From positions 1,108,312 to 1,172,311 of the forward strand of contig JADANN010000446.1 in assembly GCA_018806985.1 (NCBI GenBank): DNA of 64,000 nucleotides. Reading direction: 5' to 3'. Origin of the DNA: Angiostrongylus vasorum (lineage: Eukaryota > Nematoda > Chromadorea > Rhabditida > Metastrongylidae). A program made the position numbers and the translations under genes. Under the pieces are notes generated by a model, which did not search any database, had not been told where the DNA came from, and saw only the letters and a list, made by a program, of their open reading frames with translations. This document shows, piece by piece, positions 13,553 through 30,550 of the stretch; the stretch's first letter is position 1; each line of letters starts with the position of its first letter.

Positions 13553-13639
13553 TTCTATAGAATTCGCTATAGTATTAGTAAATAGTATTGGTGAAAATCT
13601 GATGTGCAGTGAATGGCAATCTATTAAAATTACTCATTG

Positions 13640-13835
13640 TCATAATTTTAACTTATTATTTACTGCATACCCTTTCTAATGGCATGGTATGTTGCGAAAT
13701 ATAACTTAAACGACGCTGAGGTATTTGCAAAACTCTGGACCGCAGGTGTCTGCGGTGGGGAACGAACGCGCTATTGTCCTTTCCTGGGAGTAACGCGTTC
13801 ACCACCACACCATGAGGGTCTTTCGTTTATATCTT
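13640..13835 (-). repeat. SINE B, single copy
   Basis: Tail TTTACTGCATACCC (complement of the 3' end), CAAAACTCTGGACCGCAGG, GGGGAACGAACGCGC (B box complement), up to CACCATGAGGGTC. Confidence 0.78.
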
Positions 13836-13989
13836 TTAACTACTTATTGTTTCCGTTTTCCTAGTAGGGAGATCACCCATGTGTTGTTGTGGATGATGAG
13901 TGATGTTCACCGAGTTCAAAAAATTATATTGAAAAGGACCACCAAGTCATTTGTCATAGTGAGGAACTCGTCTTTTCAAATCGTTTTTA

Positions 13990-14365
13990 GATTTTTGAAA
14001 TTCGTCCAAACGCTTTCAAAGTTTTGCTGTTGATGTTTCTGATGCGTGCTCCACGATAGCCACAGCTCCTTCGTGTTTTTTTCGCCTCTTGTGTACCCGG
14101 AGAAGAACTAGTTAGGCTTAGGTTCCCCGCCCTAGATGTTCTTTTATGCGGATAAAAAGTGGTCTACTCGTTTCGCCAATGTATTGATCATCGAATGTCA
14201 AGAGATCAGGTATATTGCACCTGAGGTCATGTAATCCCCATCTCTGCCATCAGGATAGACCAGCTAGCTTTCAGTTCATCGTAAGGGTCATATAAGCGGT
14301 TCCAGAGTAGCATCAGCAGCTAGCGCAAAATTCCCTTTACCTACACGGGCTGGTTAGTTCGTCAT
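13990..14365 (-). mobile_element. Decayed PLE endonuclease fragment
   Basis: Colinear with 57650-57860 (CTAGATGTTCTTTTATGCGG, TTTCGCCAATGTATT, AAGAGATCAGGTATAT, then AATCCCCATCTCTGCC). Many indels; no coding frame remains. Confidence 0.65.
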
Positions 14366-14599
14366 AGCGAACAGAGTGGACCAATCCTCCATCGTTATAA
14401 TTGATAGATTGCTACCAGACGTAGAGGATAGGGAGCACCGACCTATAAGGGCTATCACAAGTAATTGCACAGCTTGAATAGGTACTTAAATACCTTCGCG
14501 ATTCTTGGAATAGAGTTGAATGCATGGCGCATTCGCAACGGATCCGGAACGGAAAGTCAAACGCTTTTTTATGAGTCATTATTACTCCATATCAGTTGG

Positions 14600-14795
14600 A
14601 AAAATTACCCGAATATTGATAGTTCGACTGCCTTTCTCATGCTGTTCAGCAGTCCTCAAGACGCAGCAAAGAAAAAAAGCCACGGGAAATGTGCGACGAC
14701 CTTTGTGAATTAAGAGTTCAAGGGAAACGAATCGAATGCAAGAAGTACTTGGCTGAGCACAGTAGATGTAATGACAGGTCATGCAAAATAAAGTA
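14600..14795 (+). repeat. SINE C 3' fragment
   Basis: GGGAAACGAATCGAATGCAAG and GAGCACAGTAGATGTAATGAC followed by an A-rich end; diverged. Confidence 0.5.
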
Positions 14796-15654
14796 AAAAT
14801 AACGAATGGAAACTCGTTCTGACAGGCAAAATCTTAAAATCTGCCCCCTGCTTGTCGTCTTCATTTCGAGGACTCCAAAAAAGAAACAATGTTTTTTCCC
14901 TTAAGCGAAGGATGTCGAAAATCGAATGCAAACGATCGCCGATGCGATTGTGACCGTAACGGCAGTTGTCCTACTTTCTCCTCTTAGATTAGAAAATTTC
15001 CAATTCTTCATTGCAATCCATGTATTCAACAACAATCGTCGGCGATTCATAAAATAAATGCGATCACAAACGATGCATATATCTGGGCGCGCCCATCTCC
15101 GCGCTAAATGTCCATATATAAACGCTTACATGAATCAAAGGTGATGCCCCTCATCTTACGCATTTCATATCTATTTTCTTCCAGAAACTCTGCAAGGCTT
15201 GGCGAAAATCAGCTTTTAGACGCATGCATGTGTGTATTCGTGTACGTAAGTATATGTGTGTGTTTATGTATGCATCTCCGTAGATGTGCTGGCTCTGTAT
15301 TTCTTTGCCTATCTGTCAGTCTGTCAATTTCTCTCTTGCCTGTCAGTGTACCTCCATGTCTCTTTGAGAGCTTGTTAATCGCCTTCCTCTGTGTCTATCT
15401 GTCTGCCTGACATGCTTCCCTGAAGGGAACATCCGTTTACATCAACTGTGATTTCCGGTAACTGTCACCAAGGTCATACTGTAGTTCCGAAGATTCCAGA
15501 GAGCGTTTCCTACTTTTTAGCAACTTTTTCAAGATCATTTTTCTCGTGTTATTCCTGTTTTATTCTCTGATAACTGTCCTCGTGCTTCCTTAGTCACAAA
15601 AAATTTTACAAGCACATTACTGTAAATATAAACAATAAATATTAGGCCCTCCCA
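14796..15654. other. Intergenic, low-complexity pyrimidine/GT stretch
   Basis: 15225-15410 is rich in TGTGTGT and TCTGTCTG patterns and gives a spurious cysteine-rich frame. Nothing else recognised. Confidence 0.4.
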
Positions 15655-16015
15655 ATGGTTTACCGCCTCATTATGGCTGGGAGGTGTTCCTGTGTGTCGG
15701 ATTGCGATGCACAGCGGGGGGGATTCGTCCCCCGGAAGGGTCCCAACCTGAGAGGAAGTCCGGCGTTTCCATCAAGAAGCCTAGCTAAGAGTAAACCAAT
15801 CCAAATCCACCACCGTCCTGGTATCGAAGTCTCATTGTGGCAAATCTCCCTCTGATCTACATAGGCCACGACTGCCTTTCATGACGAATGGGGGAGACTT
15901 TGGCCAGGACGTCCTCGGGATTCCACGCAACCACAATTGCTTAACCAGCAAATCTCCGAAAAATGGTGATTTTGCTGGGGCGCGCACAACTAGCGAGGAC
16001 GGGACGTTCAAGTAT
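15655..16015 (-). repeat. Family D interspersed repeat, longest copy
   Basis: About 360 bp on minus, from TCCCGTCCTCGCTAGTTGTG to CAGCCATAATGAGGCGGTAAACC, with GGGGGACGAATCCCCCCGCT. Could be the 3' end of a non-LTR element or a DNA transposon derivative. Confidence 0.7.
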
Positions 16016-17114
16016 CAAGTATCAAGTAAATGTTAGGCAGTAATTTGTTAACCGAAAGTTCATCGTCGCTTTATTTCAATGAAGTAAATGATGACCAATT
16101 CTGGCAATAACTTACATTTATTCTCAGAGGTTCTAAAATCTAAGCGGTGAAGCAGGGAAACTTCTAAGAAATAAGTTTCCCATGGGAGAATTTCTGGTTT
16201 GGAAGGAAAAATCTTGATGAACGAAATCCTTAATGGGATATTAAACTGAAGCGTGCCTTGTTTTTGTAGGATCCTATTCTTTTCGACTGATTTCACCTTT
16301 TGAAGAAATGAATGGAGAATGTAGAACATCTTCATATCAAGTCCACTACCTCATCGTGGCGATCTCTTTAAAACAACGACGACATTGATTTCAGGGCTAG
16401 AAGTTTCTTCGAAAAACGTTCAACTCACAACGAAACTTCCATTCCACTTAGTACTAATATTTTATTTAGTTTGCATGTTGTGTTTTCACGAAAAGCTTAG
16501 CAGCTTGAGACATTCTATCAAGTCCTCAGATGCAATTTTTTTGTGAAAAAACCCTTTTTACAGTTTTTTTGTTGGTTTCCGTGTTTCGACGTTCAGCCTG
16601 TCCTTTTATTCCGTTTTCTTTCGTTAAAACAGTAACGAGAAAGTTACGTGCTATGGTGCAATTTTAGTTGAAAGTTGTCGCAATGACTTACGATCTCATA
16701 AAAGAATCAGACGAATCCATACGCCTGCGGCGAACCACGTTCATAGCGGTGAGCAAGATGATAGCTTACTAAATAGTAAAATATGAGACATTTTTAAAAT
16801 TAATGACGTCACATGCAGTGGAAATTGCCTCGAGAACTAGGAGAATGGTGAAGGCAGTCAGAGAAAATACATCATTTCGAATTAAAACTTTGAATCACGA
16901 AGAAAAAAACAGCCATCCAGGCAAGTTTGTTTCGGCAAGAAGCTCTTCGACTATGGAACATCTGGCCTGGTTTTACCCGTGACTACTTTTCGTCCGTGAT
17001 ATTATCGTTCATCTATTTTTTATTGTCACTTCTTTACCCTAGTTTTAGAGCAGGATGCGCTTCATATCTGAATAGTTGAAGCCTTATTAAGGAAAGGACG
17101 ATGGCTATTTTCCA
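16016..17114. promoter_or_regulatory. Upstream region of the collagen gene
   Basis: No SINE or PLE was recognised in the 1.1 kb before the collagen start, unlike most of the window. It is the natural place for its promoter, but no specific element can be named. Confidence 0.3.
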
Positions 17115-21888
<4,774 letters not shown>

Positions 21889-22792
21889 AAAAAACAATTT
21901 CATCAATGATCGTTGTTTTCTTTTATTGCTATAACAACAAGCTCTTCAAGCTATTATTAATTTCTTTGAACATTTTTCCAGTCATTTGCTTCTACAAGCT
22001 GTTGCTGATGAACTCACAACCGAGACCGTTTTAAAATCGGTTTTTAACTATGTTTCTATCGTTTCGCAAATGTGAGTGATTTTGCAGCATAAAGATGTCA
22101 CTTAAAGTTGAATGTGATCAGATAGGAATAGTGTGTTTCACTTCAAAAGGCGAAAAATGGCTTGAGTTACCAGAAGGTCTAAGAACCCATACGCTGTTCG
22201 TCAGACTAAAGAGTAAGTAGTTTTGTTGTCTGCCCAAAAATCCCCCTGTTCACATAGCTACTTTACTCGTTAAGTAGAACAAGTTTCGGATGTTAAGTGC
22301 TGGTAAACAAGTGATAATACGTCAGAACTTGGAGGAATACAACAAAGTATTATCAAATAGCTGATAATTAAAGGATTGCAAGTGTGGTTTGCCTTTGTTT
22401 CGTCTCCTTCGGATTATCCGCATAGCTCCTCTTAATCGAAAGGTAGTGTCTGCTATCTGCTGAAAGTGTTACCTAACACGAGCTTTTTTCCATTCAAGTA
22501 AGCCACTAACTGTCCATAAGTATCTAAAATGTGGAGCTTTACTGGTCCTTCGTCTTTTTTAACCAAGTCTTCAATCTATGTAGGTTAACGACTTTCTAAT
22601 TCTAAGAAGCACTCCATCTTCCTAGATCTAGACATGATAAAGTTGTCGTAATGTAAACAAGTCGTGGTTGAAAAAAAACGACTCGCACTTCATGTACCCT
22701 AGCACTTTTTTTCAAGAAGCATATTGAAAGCTGCTGTGAAAGCGGTGAAATACTAATCTGTCATGTTATAGCAATCTGGCCTCTTGTCAACA

Positions 22793-25700
22793 ATGTCAGG
22801 CTGCAAGAACACTGCGCTGGTGATCGATAACGGTTCAGGGAGTTTGCAAAGCAGGTTTCGCTGGCGATGATGCGCCAAAAGCCGTCTTCCCGTCCATCGT
22901 CGGTCACCGACGACGTGACGGAACCACCACCTCCATAAATGAACGAGATTCATATGTCGGCACTGAGGCACAGTCGAAAAGAAGTGAGTGATATCTTTTC
23001 CAGAATAAGGATAAAGGATAAAGCTCTCGGCATTGATAAATCCCTAAGAGATGCGCCATGCATTCGACTTCATTAAGCATCGTTTTGAAGTGACTGAATG
23101 TATATCTGGCCTTTAAAATGACTCGCGATAGCCTACCGATGTATCGAGCCAGTGCTGCTATCCTCCCAGAACAACTCTGGAACCAATTTGCCGACCCCGA
23201 AGGGATGGAGGACTTGATGGGCCACCATGCGCGAGGGGATCGATTCCACGTCTGTGTTGCAGGGCGACCACTACGCCACACGCGCCTTCCCAGGACCGAC
23301 CTTTTGTTAACCTCAGTATGTTCACTAACTCACTATTTTCTCGACGAGCAGAAACGGGGTTGTTACTACATCATCTGTCCATAATAACTTTTTGAACGGT
23401 TCGTTATGCGAATAAGAATCTATGTTTTATGTTTTGCCTGTAGAGGTTATAAAAGTGTTTGCATGAGTGGATTGCATGTCATTTTGACCTTACATTGTGA
23501 AACCGCCGAAACTTCATTTGTTGTGAACGAATGATGTTATAGCAATCTCATGCTTGCCTACTAAAAATGGATTAAATTAATATTAACGTTCAAAAGCGGG
23601 GGCCAGCCTGTCTTCGATTTCTCCCGGGTGAAATGTAATATTTATACCATGACTGTTGGTTTAGCAATTCACAACATTTATCCATCTCCTATGCTAGTTC
23701 GATTCCGCTTTGGGTCAACTAAACCTCTCATTTTTCTGGGGTCAGCAAATTGGTTCCGGATTTGTCTGGGGAAAAAAACCACTCTCTGAAATCCAATTGG
23801 GAACGCTCCAGCCCGGCTACCTCAGGACTCCAGGGAGAATTGCTTGATCCGCATTCATGACATTCAAGATGAAATGAAAATCGAAAATCTACAAGCAGCA
23901 ACCGAAGCCACAGGTAAAGTTGGAAGATCTTCGTGGACAATGGATGTGAGGAAACGAATCGAATGTGAAAAGTGCTGGGATCCCCACAGCAGACACGAAG
24001 AAGGACAAAATAAAAAAATAAAGAGTAAAAAAAATAACCATCTCCTCTTGTACTCTGCCGATGATGAAACAATCAGCGGTATATTAAAGTAGAAAGCGAA
24101 TGTTTCAAACCTGCCGCGGTTGAAACTTAATACATATGTTTTATTCACAAATAAAACAGCTTCTTTCAAACGCAGACCGTTTTGCTCTATATAAGTCTCC
24201 CAGTTATTTGGTGGAGAGCAGCCTCACAGAGTTCACACGGTTGAGGAGTGTCCCTGACTTAAGGCCTAAATCAGTGTGAGGGAATGCCACGAGGTCATGC
24301 ATGATGACAGGACGCTCCTCGCTGCAGTTCGTTTCTGGATTTTTGGAAATAGTCCAGAACGCCTCAAAAGTACTACGCTCAGATGTATTGGACTTCTGTG
24401 CGAGGATAGTGACTTTTGCTTAAAATCTTTTCCGTTTTTGCCCTGTGTACACCTGATGCAGTCTTTAGTACAATTTTAAAGTTTACCGACTAGATGTTCC
24501 TTTATAAGGACACCGATTGGTCTACACGTTTTGCCAATCTATTCGCTCCCTCACTCGCTCAAGAGACCGTGCTAGAAATCATGAAATCCCCCATCTCTAC
24601 TGTTAGGACAAATTGTGCAGTTTTGCTTTATGCACAAAAGGTCATATAAGCGGTTCCCGACGTAGCTCACGTTTCAGTGTTCGAGGGAATTTCAATCACT
24701 GCTAGCGAATGCTCTACAGTCGTGTTGCTTCTTTGAAGAATTCCACAAACGTGTCAATAGTCCATTGAAGTAACTGTATCCATGTGAACGCACGTAATAC
24801 TCTAAGTAAAAAACGAAAATCCATAAAAATGAACGGGAAAAACAGTGACATCGAGTGTGCAATAAAGCGTTCATGATCGCTAAGAAGTTACACTACACAC
24901 TTTGGTCTACTCAATTAAAATAAAACCGTGTTTAATCAAATACGCAGTTAATGTCAAAACTGTCTATCTTTACAATGACGTTCTTTATCGGAAAAATCCC
25001 TGAAAGTTCTTCTGCCTTACTCCGAACTTTAAAGCTCACTGGTGAGACAAAGAGATACATGACTATCACGTTTGATCCATTGTTTCTTATGAAGTTTGGG
25101 TTTTGGGAGCAAGCATTTTTTCATTCTAACGACATTCTCTGGTTTGATTTTGTTGCGTTTTTCCAAAGTAGAGTTTTCCTTTGCAGCCGTTCTTACACTC
25201 GAGCACCCCATCCAACGCGGCATCGTGAAGAACTGGGAAGATATGGAGAAGGTGTGGCAGCACGTGTTTGCGAATGAGTTGCGCGTCTCTGCCAGCCAAC
25301 ATCCGGTGCTGCTCACTGAACAGCCACTGAATCCGAAGGCGAACCGCGAACGGATGACGGAACTGATGTTTGAGACGTTCCACACACCGGCTATGTACGC
25401 TGCGGTCCAAGCTGTGCTCTCGTTGTTCGCATCTGGGAGAACGACAGGCATTGTGGTTGATTCTGGTGATGGAGTCACTCATGCTGTGCCCATTTATGAG
25501 GTGAAGAAAAGAAATGTCGTAGACCCATTTAAACTTGACAAGAATGCGATCTGGAATATAAGAATTCTGTTTGCGAATTCTGCATGTTAGATTCATTACT
25601 GTAGGAAAGATGATATTTTAGAGAGATGTTTTTCACAGATGTCACTATTACAACGCAGACCGATCTGCTAGCAAAATTTGATAAGGTATTCATGTTCTGC

Positions 25701-28700
25701 TGAAGAGTTATGCGTTTCACTTGGACTATTCTGCGCTTAGCCTCGCTGCACAGGGGCTTAATTCTGCTCCACCGTTCTTAACATAAAAATCCCAATTGCC
25801 TGGTAACACGGGCTATAGCGTTCACAACGGCTTCACTTTGCCCCTCGTGCTTTTGTACCACGCACATTCGGAACAACAGATAACATTGAGATCGAGTTGA
25901 CTTTCTAAGTAAAGATAAAGCTCTCGATGTTGATCAATCCCTGAGAGATGCGCCATGCATTCAATTTCATTGAGCATCGTAAAAGCAAATGAATGGCCTA
26001 GACGGTCATGCGGTGGTGGCGTAGCGATCTCTTAACTTAGTAATGCTGTCCTCCCAGGCAAATCTGCTGCAATTTCTAACGACGTAAAGATGGACGATTT
26101 GGTGATCAGGCGGGATGGAATCGAACCAAATACGGCATGTAACTGCCAGGAAACTCTTACCACAGCTCTATCCTGGCCTCCTGAGTCATTTTAACTTAAT
26201 AAATTCGCTATCTTGACGTGTAAATTACAGCAACCTGGTCATTCTGATAACAGAGGCTTTTACACATAGTATTTACTGCCTCTTCAACATAAACATGCAT
26301 GAAGCTGTTATTAAAAATCGACTTCCTTTAAGCCTAGGTAATAATAATCAATAATTATCTGCATGATTAAACCAACACATCTTTGATGCTAACCTCCTGA
26401 ACAAATCCTTAGTCATTAAGAAATTTGATAAACTTGTTCTCTGTCCGTATTGAAATCAACAGAAATTTTTAGGGCTATTCATTGCCCAAAGCTGTCCATC
26501 GATTGGAACTTGCTGGGCGAGATCTGACTAACCACCTTGTAAGGCTCTTAACTGAACGCCGCTATTTGTTCGCCATTACAGGTGAACGTGAAATCGTGCG
26601 AGATATCAAGGCAAGTTTCCAGTCTTAACTTATTAAACTCTACAGCTTTTATATCGAGGTTCTATTCCACCTTATACCAGCATCCACTTTTTAATTTGGG
26701 AAACTTCGACATAAAAGGCGTTTTTGTGGTGAAACGAATTTCAGACCGATGTCAATTGCATAATCGAGAGAAATTAAAACTAACGGTGCGATATTGCTTA
26801 TGACATAAGTAATTCTAGATGTTTCATTTCACATATGTTTCTTATTGTCTCGCTATAAAGGATAAAAAGAAGGATAAAGCTCTTGGCGTTGATCAATCCC
26901 TGAGGGATTCGCCATGCATTCGACTTCATTAAGTATCGTTGAAGGTGACTGAATGCATATCTACCCTTTACAATAACTCGCGGTGGCCTACCGATGTATC
27001 GAACGAGTGCTGCTACCGTCCCAGACAAGTCTGGCACCAATTTGCCGACCCCGGAGCGATGGAAGGCTTGGCGCCCCAGAGGCACGGCGATCGATTCCAC
27101 ATGTGTGTCACAGTGGCGCCTCCAACCACAGCGCCACACGCGCCCTTGTCCCGCTATAGATAACTTGATCTTTCCAATGTTCTGTGTTGTGAAAGAGAAG
27201 AGGGTGAGCAAACATCTTCGCTTACATCGTTCATATACACCAAGCTTTAATCAAGGAAGGCGAACGCTGCCAATCTTGGCATTACATGTCGATAGGTCAG
27301 CCCGAAGAGTTTCAACGACGCTCAAAGACTCCTAGCTGGCGATGCAAACATTATGAAGAAAAGTTTGAGAGCAACATTTGAATCGGTAGCCAACTAGAAG
27401 AGAAACGAAAAGAAATGGCATCTTTGGAATTTTTGCAGTGTAGAGTGGTGGATTCGAATAACTACCACTAAAACAGGTTATCTTTTTTGTAAATTAACAG
27501 CTGGCCTTGATCATCTAGCACACCCTATGTTATTAGTACGATCAACCTTTTAATTCCATTGGTATTCGTAGAAGGACTGCGTTTAGCTCAGTGGTTAGAG
27601 GCACCCTGCAGTACACATGGGATCGTTCTCCGTGCCCCAGACTCACCAAGGCCTCCATCCCAATGGGGTCAGTAAATTATTACAAGAATTCACAGTGCTA
27701 ACTTTTTATTTACTGCCTACTATAATTTTTTCACAGGAAGGTATAATGCGTAATACAACCACAATAACGCTGAGATATTTGCAAAACTACGACCGCAAGT
27801 GTCTGCGGTAGGGAACGAACGAGCTATTACCCTTGCCAGTGGCTAACGCGTTCAGCATCACACCATGGGGCTCCTTCGTTTCGCTTGTCTCTCGTCTGTC
27901 TCTAATTTTGTCCATCATTGCCATCAGCAACCACCCGTCATTACAAGAATTGTCGGGAAAGATAGCAGCACTGATTCCATACATCGGTAGGCCACCGCGA
28001 TTTATTGTAATGACTAGATATGCAGCATTCAATCACCCTCTTACGGTATTTAATGAAGTCGAATGGATGGAGCATCCTCAGGAATTGATAAACACCAAGA
28101 GCTTTATCCTTTATTTTTTTAACCATAAAAGTCTTCATATTCTCCAGGAACTTCTGTTTGATCTATCAGGTGAAAAAATGAAGGTTTTGGTGTCAAAAAG
28201 TCACAGAATACAACGAGTTAAGCAATAAAGTGTCATCAACCCATAACAGGGTGGAAACGTCGTCGATGAACTAATGCTGCACTTCGTTCCTTCTTAAGAA
28301 TTTTCCTATTTCCTCATTTGTAACAAAATTATGTTTAGGAAAAGCTTGGTTATGTTGCTATTGACTTTGAACAAGAAATGGAAAAGTGGCGGAAATCAAA
28401 AAATAACTGATAAAATATACGAGCTCCACGATGGAGAGGAAATTACCATTGGAAGTGAGAGATTTCGTGCTCCAGAAATGCTCTTCAAGGCGGGGAAATC
28501 ATTCCATTATTTACTGCCCTGGAATAGTTTAAGGAACTGAATGTGATAGAAGATTTACAGCCTAGTTTACTTGGAGTGCCGTCCTCAGGAGTGCACGAGG
28601 AATGCTACAACTCCATCATGAGCTGTGATATCGATATCCGTAAGGATCTCTTTGCGAATATTATTCTTTCTGGTGGCACAACGATGTTCCCAGGAATTAC

Positions 28701-29035
28701 GCAGCGTTTGAAGAAGGAACTGATTTCACTTGCTCCTAGGTCAGTCGCAATCTTCCACTGTAATTGATAATATTTCGAAGGTATTGGTTTTCCTCCTACT
28801 AACCAGTTTTGACGATACGACAATAATAAAGCCTGCAAATGCAAGTTGTGTTATGAAAAGTAGTCAAATTCCAGCGTGGTAAAAAGTGAAGATTAAAGCA
28901 CCTCCAGAGCGCAAATACTCTGTCTGGATTGGCGGTTCAATACTGGCTTCATTGCCGTCGTTTCAGACGATGTGGATCACCAAGGCCGAGTATGATGAGT
29001 GCGGCGCCTCAGTAGTGCATCGCAAGTGTTTCTGA
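22793..29035 (+). CDS. Divergent actin, six exons
   Basis: An actin-fold ATPase. Exons: 22793-22983, 25187-25500, 26473-26610, 28339-28489, 28561-28739, 28875-29035. Recognisable segments in order: VIDNGSG then [11 protein letters not shown] (phosphate loop 1), [49 protein letters not shown] (phosphate loop 2), [56 protein letters not shown], and the C-terminal VVHRKCF. After removing one base at each of three homopolymers (T3 22843-22845, A6 28398-28403, A5 28881-28885) the exons give exactly 376 codons, the length of conventional actin. Subdomain 2 around the DNase-I loop is unlike normal actin: [16 protein letters not shown] replaces the usual histidine/glycine/methionine-rich segment. Introns 3 and 4 use GC donors. 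An AATAAA lies at 29081, 46 bp past the stop. This is an actin paralogue rather than a housekeeping copy. Whether it is a pseudogene depends on whether the three shifts are real. Confidence 0.88.
23008..23290 (-). repeat. SINE A in actin intron 1
   Basis: Begins (reverse) GGATAAAGGATAAAGCTCTC and ends at GCGCCACACGCGCC-like head; B box GGGATCGATTCC-type at about 23235. 3' tail is ATCCTTTATCC repeats. Confidence 0.85.
23690..24020 (+). repeat. SINE C in actin intron 1
   Basis: TAGTTCGATTCCGCTTTGG (B-box-like, 23695), core, GGGAACGCTCCAGCCCGGC, CATTCAAGATGAAATGAAAA, GGACAATGGATGTGAGGAAACG, ending AGGACAAAATAAAAAAATAAA. Confidence 0.82.
24270..24670 (-). mobile_element. Decayed PLE endonuclease fragment in actin intron
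   Basis: Nucleotide-level match to the GIY-YIG part of the 57 kb element (stretches around TAGATGTTCCTTTATA, TTTTGCCAATCTATTCG and CAAGAGACC). Coding strand minus, no open frame left. Lies in intron 2 of the actin-like gene. Confidence 0.6.
25912..26182 (-). repeat. SINE A-like copy with a different tRNA head
   Basis: The 3' half is SINE A (GATAAAGCTCTCGATGTTGATCA ... GCGCCATGCATTC). The head, read on minus (26180 to 26090), is GCCAGGATAGAGCTGTGGTAAGAG, with B box TGGTTCGATTCC, so A and B boxes are present but derive from another tRNA-like head. A likely subfamily or chimaera. Confidence 0.7.
26863..27152 (-). repeat. SINE A in actin intron 3
   Basis: Tail AAAAGAAGGATAAAGCTCTTGG, core GACAAGTCTGGCACCAATTT, head with GCGCCACACGCGCCC at about 27140. 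Near full length. Confidence 0.85.
27575..28115 (+). repeat. SINE A split by a SINE B insertion
   Basis: 5' part 27575-27690 (A box TAGCTCAGTGGTTAG, B box GGGATCGTTCTCC). 3' part 27952-28115 (GATAGCAGCACTG ... AACACCAAGAGCTTTATCC). Between them lies a SINE B flanked by the 12-bp duplication ATTACAAGAATT (27679-27690 and 27940-27951). Confidence 0.88.
27691..27939 (-). repeat. SINE B nested in SINE A
   Basis: Minus-strand SINE B: starts at the complement of CATCAGCAACCACCCGTC, has a B box GTTCGTTCCC-type, CAAATATCTCAGC and the end GGCAGTAAATAAAAAGTTAG. Full-length single copy with a clean target-site duplication, so it defines both family B termini. Confidence 0.88.
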
Positions 29036-29080
29036 ATTATCTGTGATCTTGATTGTCCATACCACATAATTGTCGTGTTT

Positions 29081-29086
29081 AATAAA
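29081..29086 (+). terminator. Polyadenylation signal of the actin-like gene
   Basis: A canonical AATAAA lies 46 bp after the actin-like stop codon, a suitable distance for a nematode 3' UTR. Confidence 0.6.
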
Positions 29087-29513
29087 TTCTATAGAATTAA
29101 ACAACTCCATTCGTATCTTCTTTTTTTTGCACTTCTTAATCAAAGCACCATGCCTGGGTTCATCTTAGGCTAGTGCACCGTCATTTTCCAGATGGATTTC
29201 CGCAGTGCGGCTAGTCCAAACTCTTCGGAATTTTTCGCTTCTTTGAAATACCATGACCTGCTATTGAAGCTTGTTTAGAATGCACTTTCGTGCTGTTTTG
29301 GGCAAACAGCTTAGTCGGCATTTATCAAAGACTAAAGTCAAATAGCGAACTAATAATCAACTATGCCGTCCTTCACTTAACCCTTGCCGTGAATAATCAA
29401 CATATCTGCTTAGATTGTTCAGCTGACACGAGGTTATTATAAAACCTTCTTTCTCTTAACTTTTCGATTTCTGCGTTTTCATCAGAGCCGATGATCGGAG
29501 TAAATGGTGCACA

Positions 29514-29549
29514 GTCTCTGAGGAAGGCGAAGGCGTCGAAACGTTAGAC
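29514..29549 (+). ncRNA. Hammerhead-ribozyme-like motif
   Basis: Stem I GTCT (29514-29517) pairs with AGAC (29546-29549). Core CTGAGGA 29518-29524; stem II GGCG/CGTC-type with loop AAGG; GAAACGT then the putative cleavage position at T29545. One extra A lies between CTGAGGA and stem II, as in every copy here. A decayed opposite-strand copy sits just upstream (about 29475-29505). Confidence 0.55.
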
Positions 29550-30109
29550 GAATAAAATGTTTATAACAATCTTGTGTAACCTTACAACTTGAACAAATGT
29601 ACTAAAGTCAAATTCAAATTTTTCAGAGGACTCCGAAACTCTAGTGTCTACATATTCCTCCATGATTTTCATTAAATAAAACTTGCCAAGGCAATGGATC
29701 CGTGACCCTGCTAGAACTTAGGGATCTTTCTTAATGTCACATTCGACTACCTCCATACGTATATTTCAAATCACTGTGTGCATTATAAACACTTATTCTT
29801 AAATGTTCGTGTTAAAAGTCTTAGTATTAGGGACAACCAACTAAAAGTCGTCTCATTTCACTCCTACACAATGCATGCAGCAAGTAATTTGACCAATATG
29901 ACAATCATAAGTGAAAGTGGGATGCACATTACATTATGTCAAATGTATAACATTTATAATGTTTGGACTTAGAAGTGAATCATTCGGTTGGCTGGGCAAT
30001 CGAATCACTCTGACAAGAAGAGACTCTGGCCTCAAGTAAAGAAGCCCTACGTGGCTGAGGAATGTGCCTTGCTCAGGTTAAGATACTATACCTGAAGAAT
30101 GGGGCTAGG

Positions 30110-30385
30110 TCGCATCTGATAACAAGATACTTCTTCCTGTAGTTAATTCTTGGATCTTCGGAGTTTCTCCAGAACGCTCCAGGAGTTTTACGCCATAGGG
30201 TTTATATTCCTGTGTGAGAATGGTGACGTTTTTTTCCAAAAATCTTCTTAGTTACGCCTCTGTGTCTCATGTGTCGCTAGTGGAGTGGAGTGCTATGTTT
30301 GCCTGTAGGTTTCCCATCTAGGTGCACAATGGTCTGCCTATTTCGCCACTTTCTGCAGTACCGTTTGCAGCACGGTGCGCCGGTC
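30110..30385 (-). mobile_element. Decayed PLE endonuclease fragment
   Basis: Weak match to the PLE endonuclease C-terminal coding region (GAACGCTCCAGGAGTTTTACG, CTAGGTGCACAATGGTCTGC, TTTCGCCA). Strongly decayed. Confidence 0.5.
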
Positions 30386-30550
30386 AAATAAGTACGCGTT
30401 CATAAAAAAGGTGAAATATTAGTATATCCGCGAGTCTCCACAAACTGCATAGCAATTTATAGCGTTGACGCGAATATCTCGAGCTAATAAGGTTTGGAAA
30501 TAAGAAAGAACAAGTGAGGAAAGCTTTTATTCAGCCTTTTCTCTCTCAAA

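Noticed and set aside
15108..15410. Cysteine-rich secreted protein
   Set aside because: Low-complexity TGTGTG/CTGTCTG sequence, no conserved pattern and no splice support.
25029..25596. Two minus-strand frames of about 150 codons
   Set aside because: Antisense of actin exon 2, which is clearly conserved on the plus strand.
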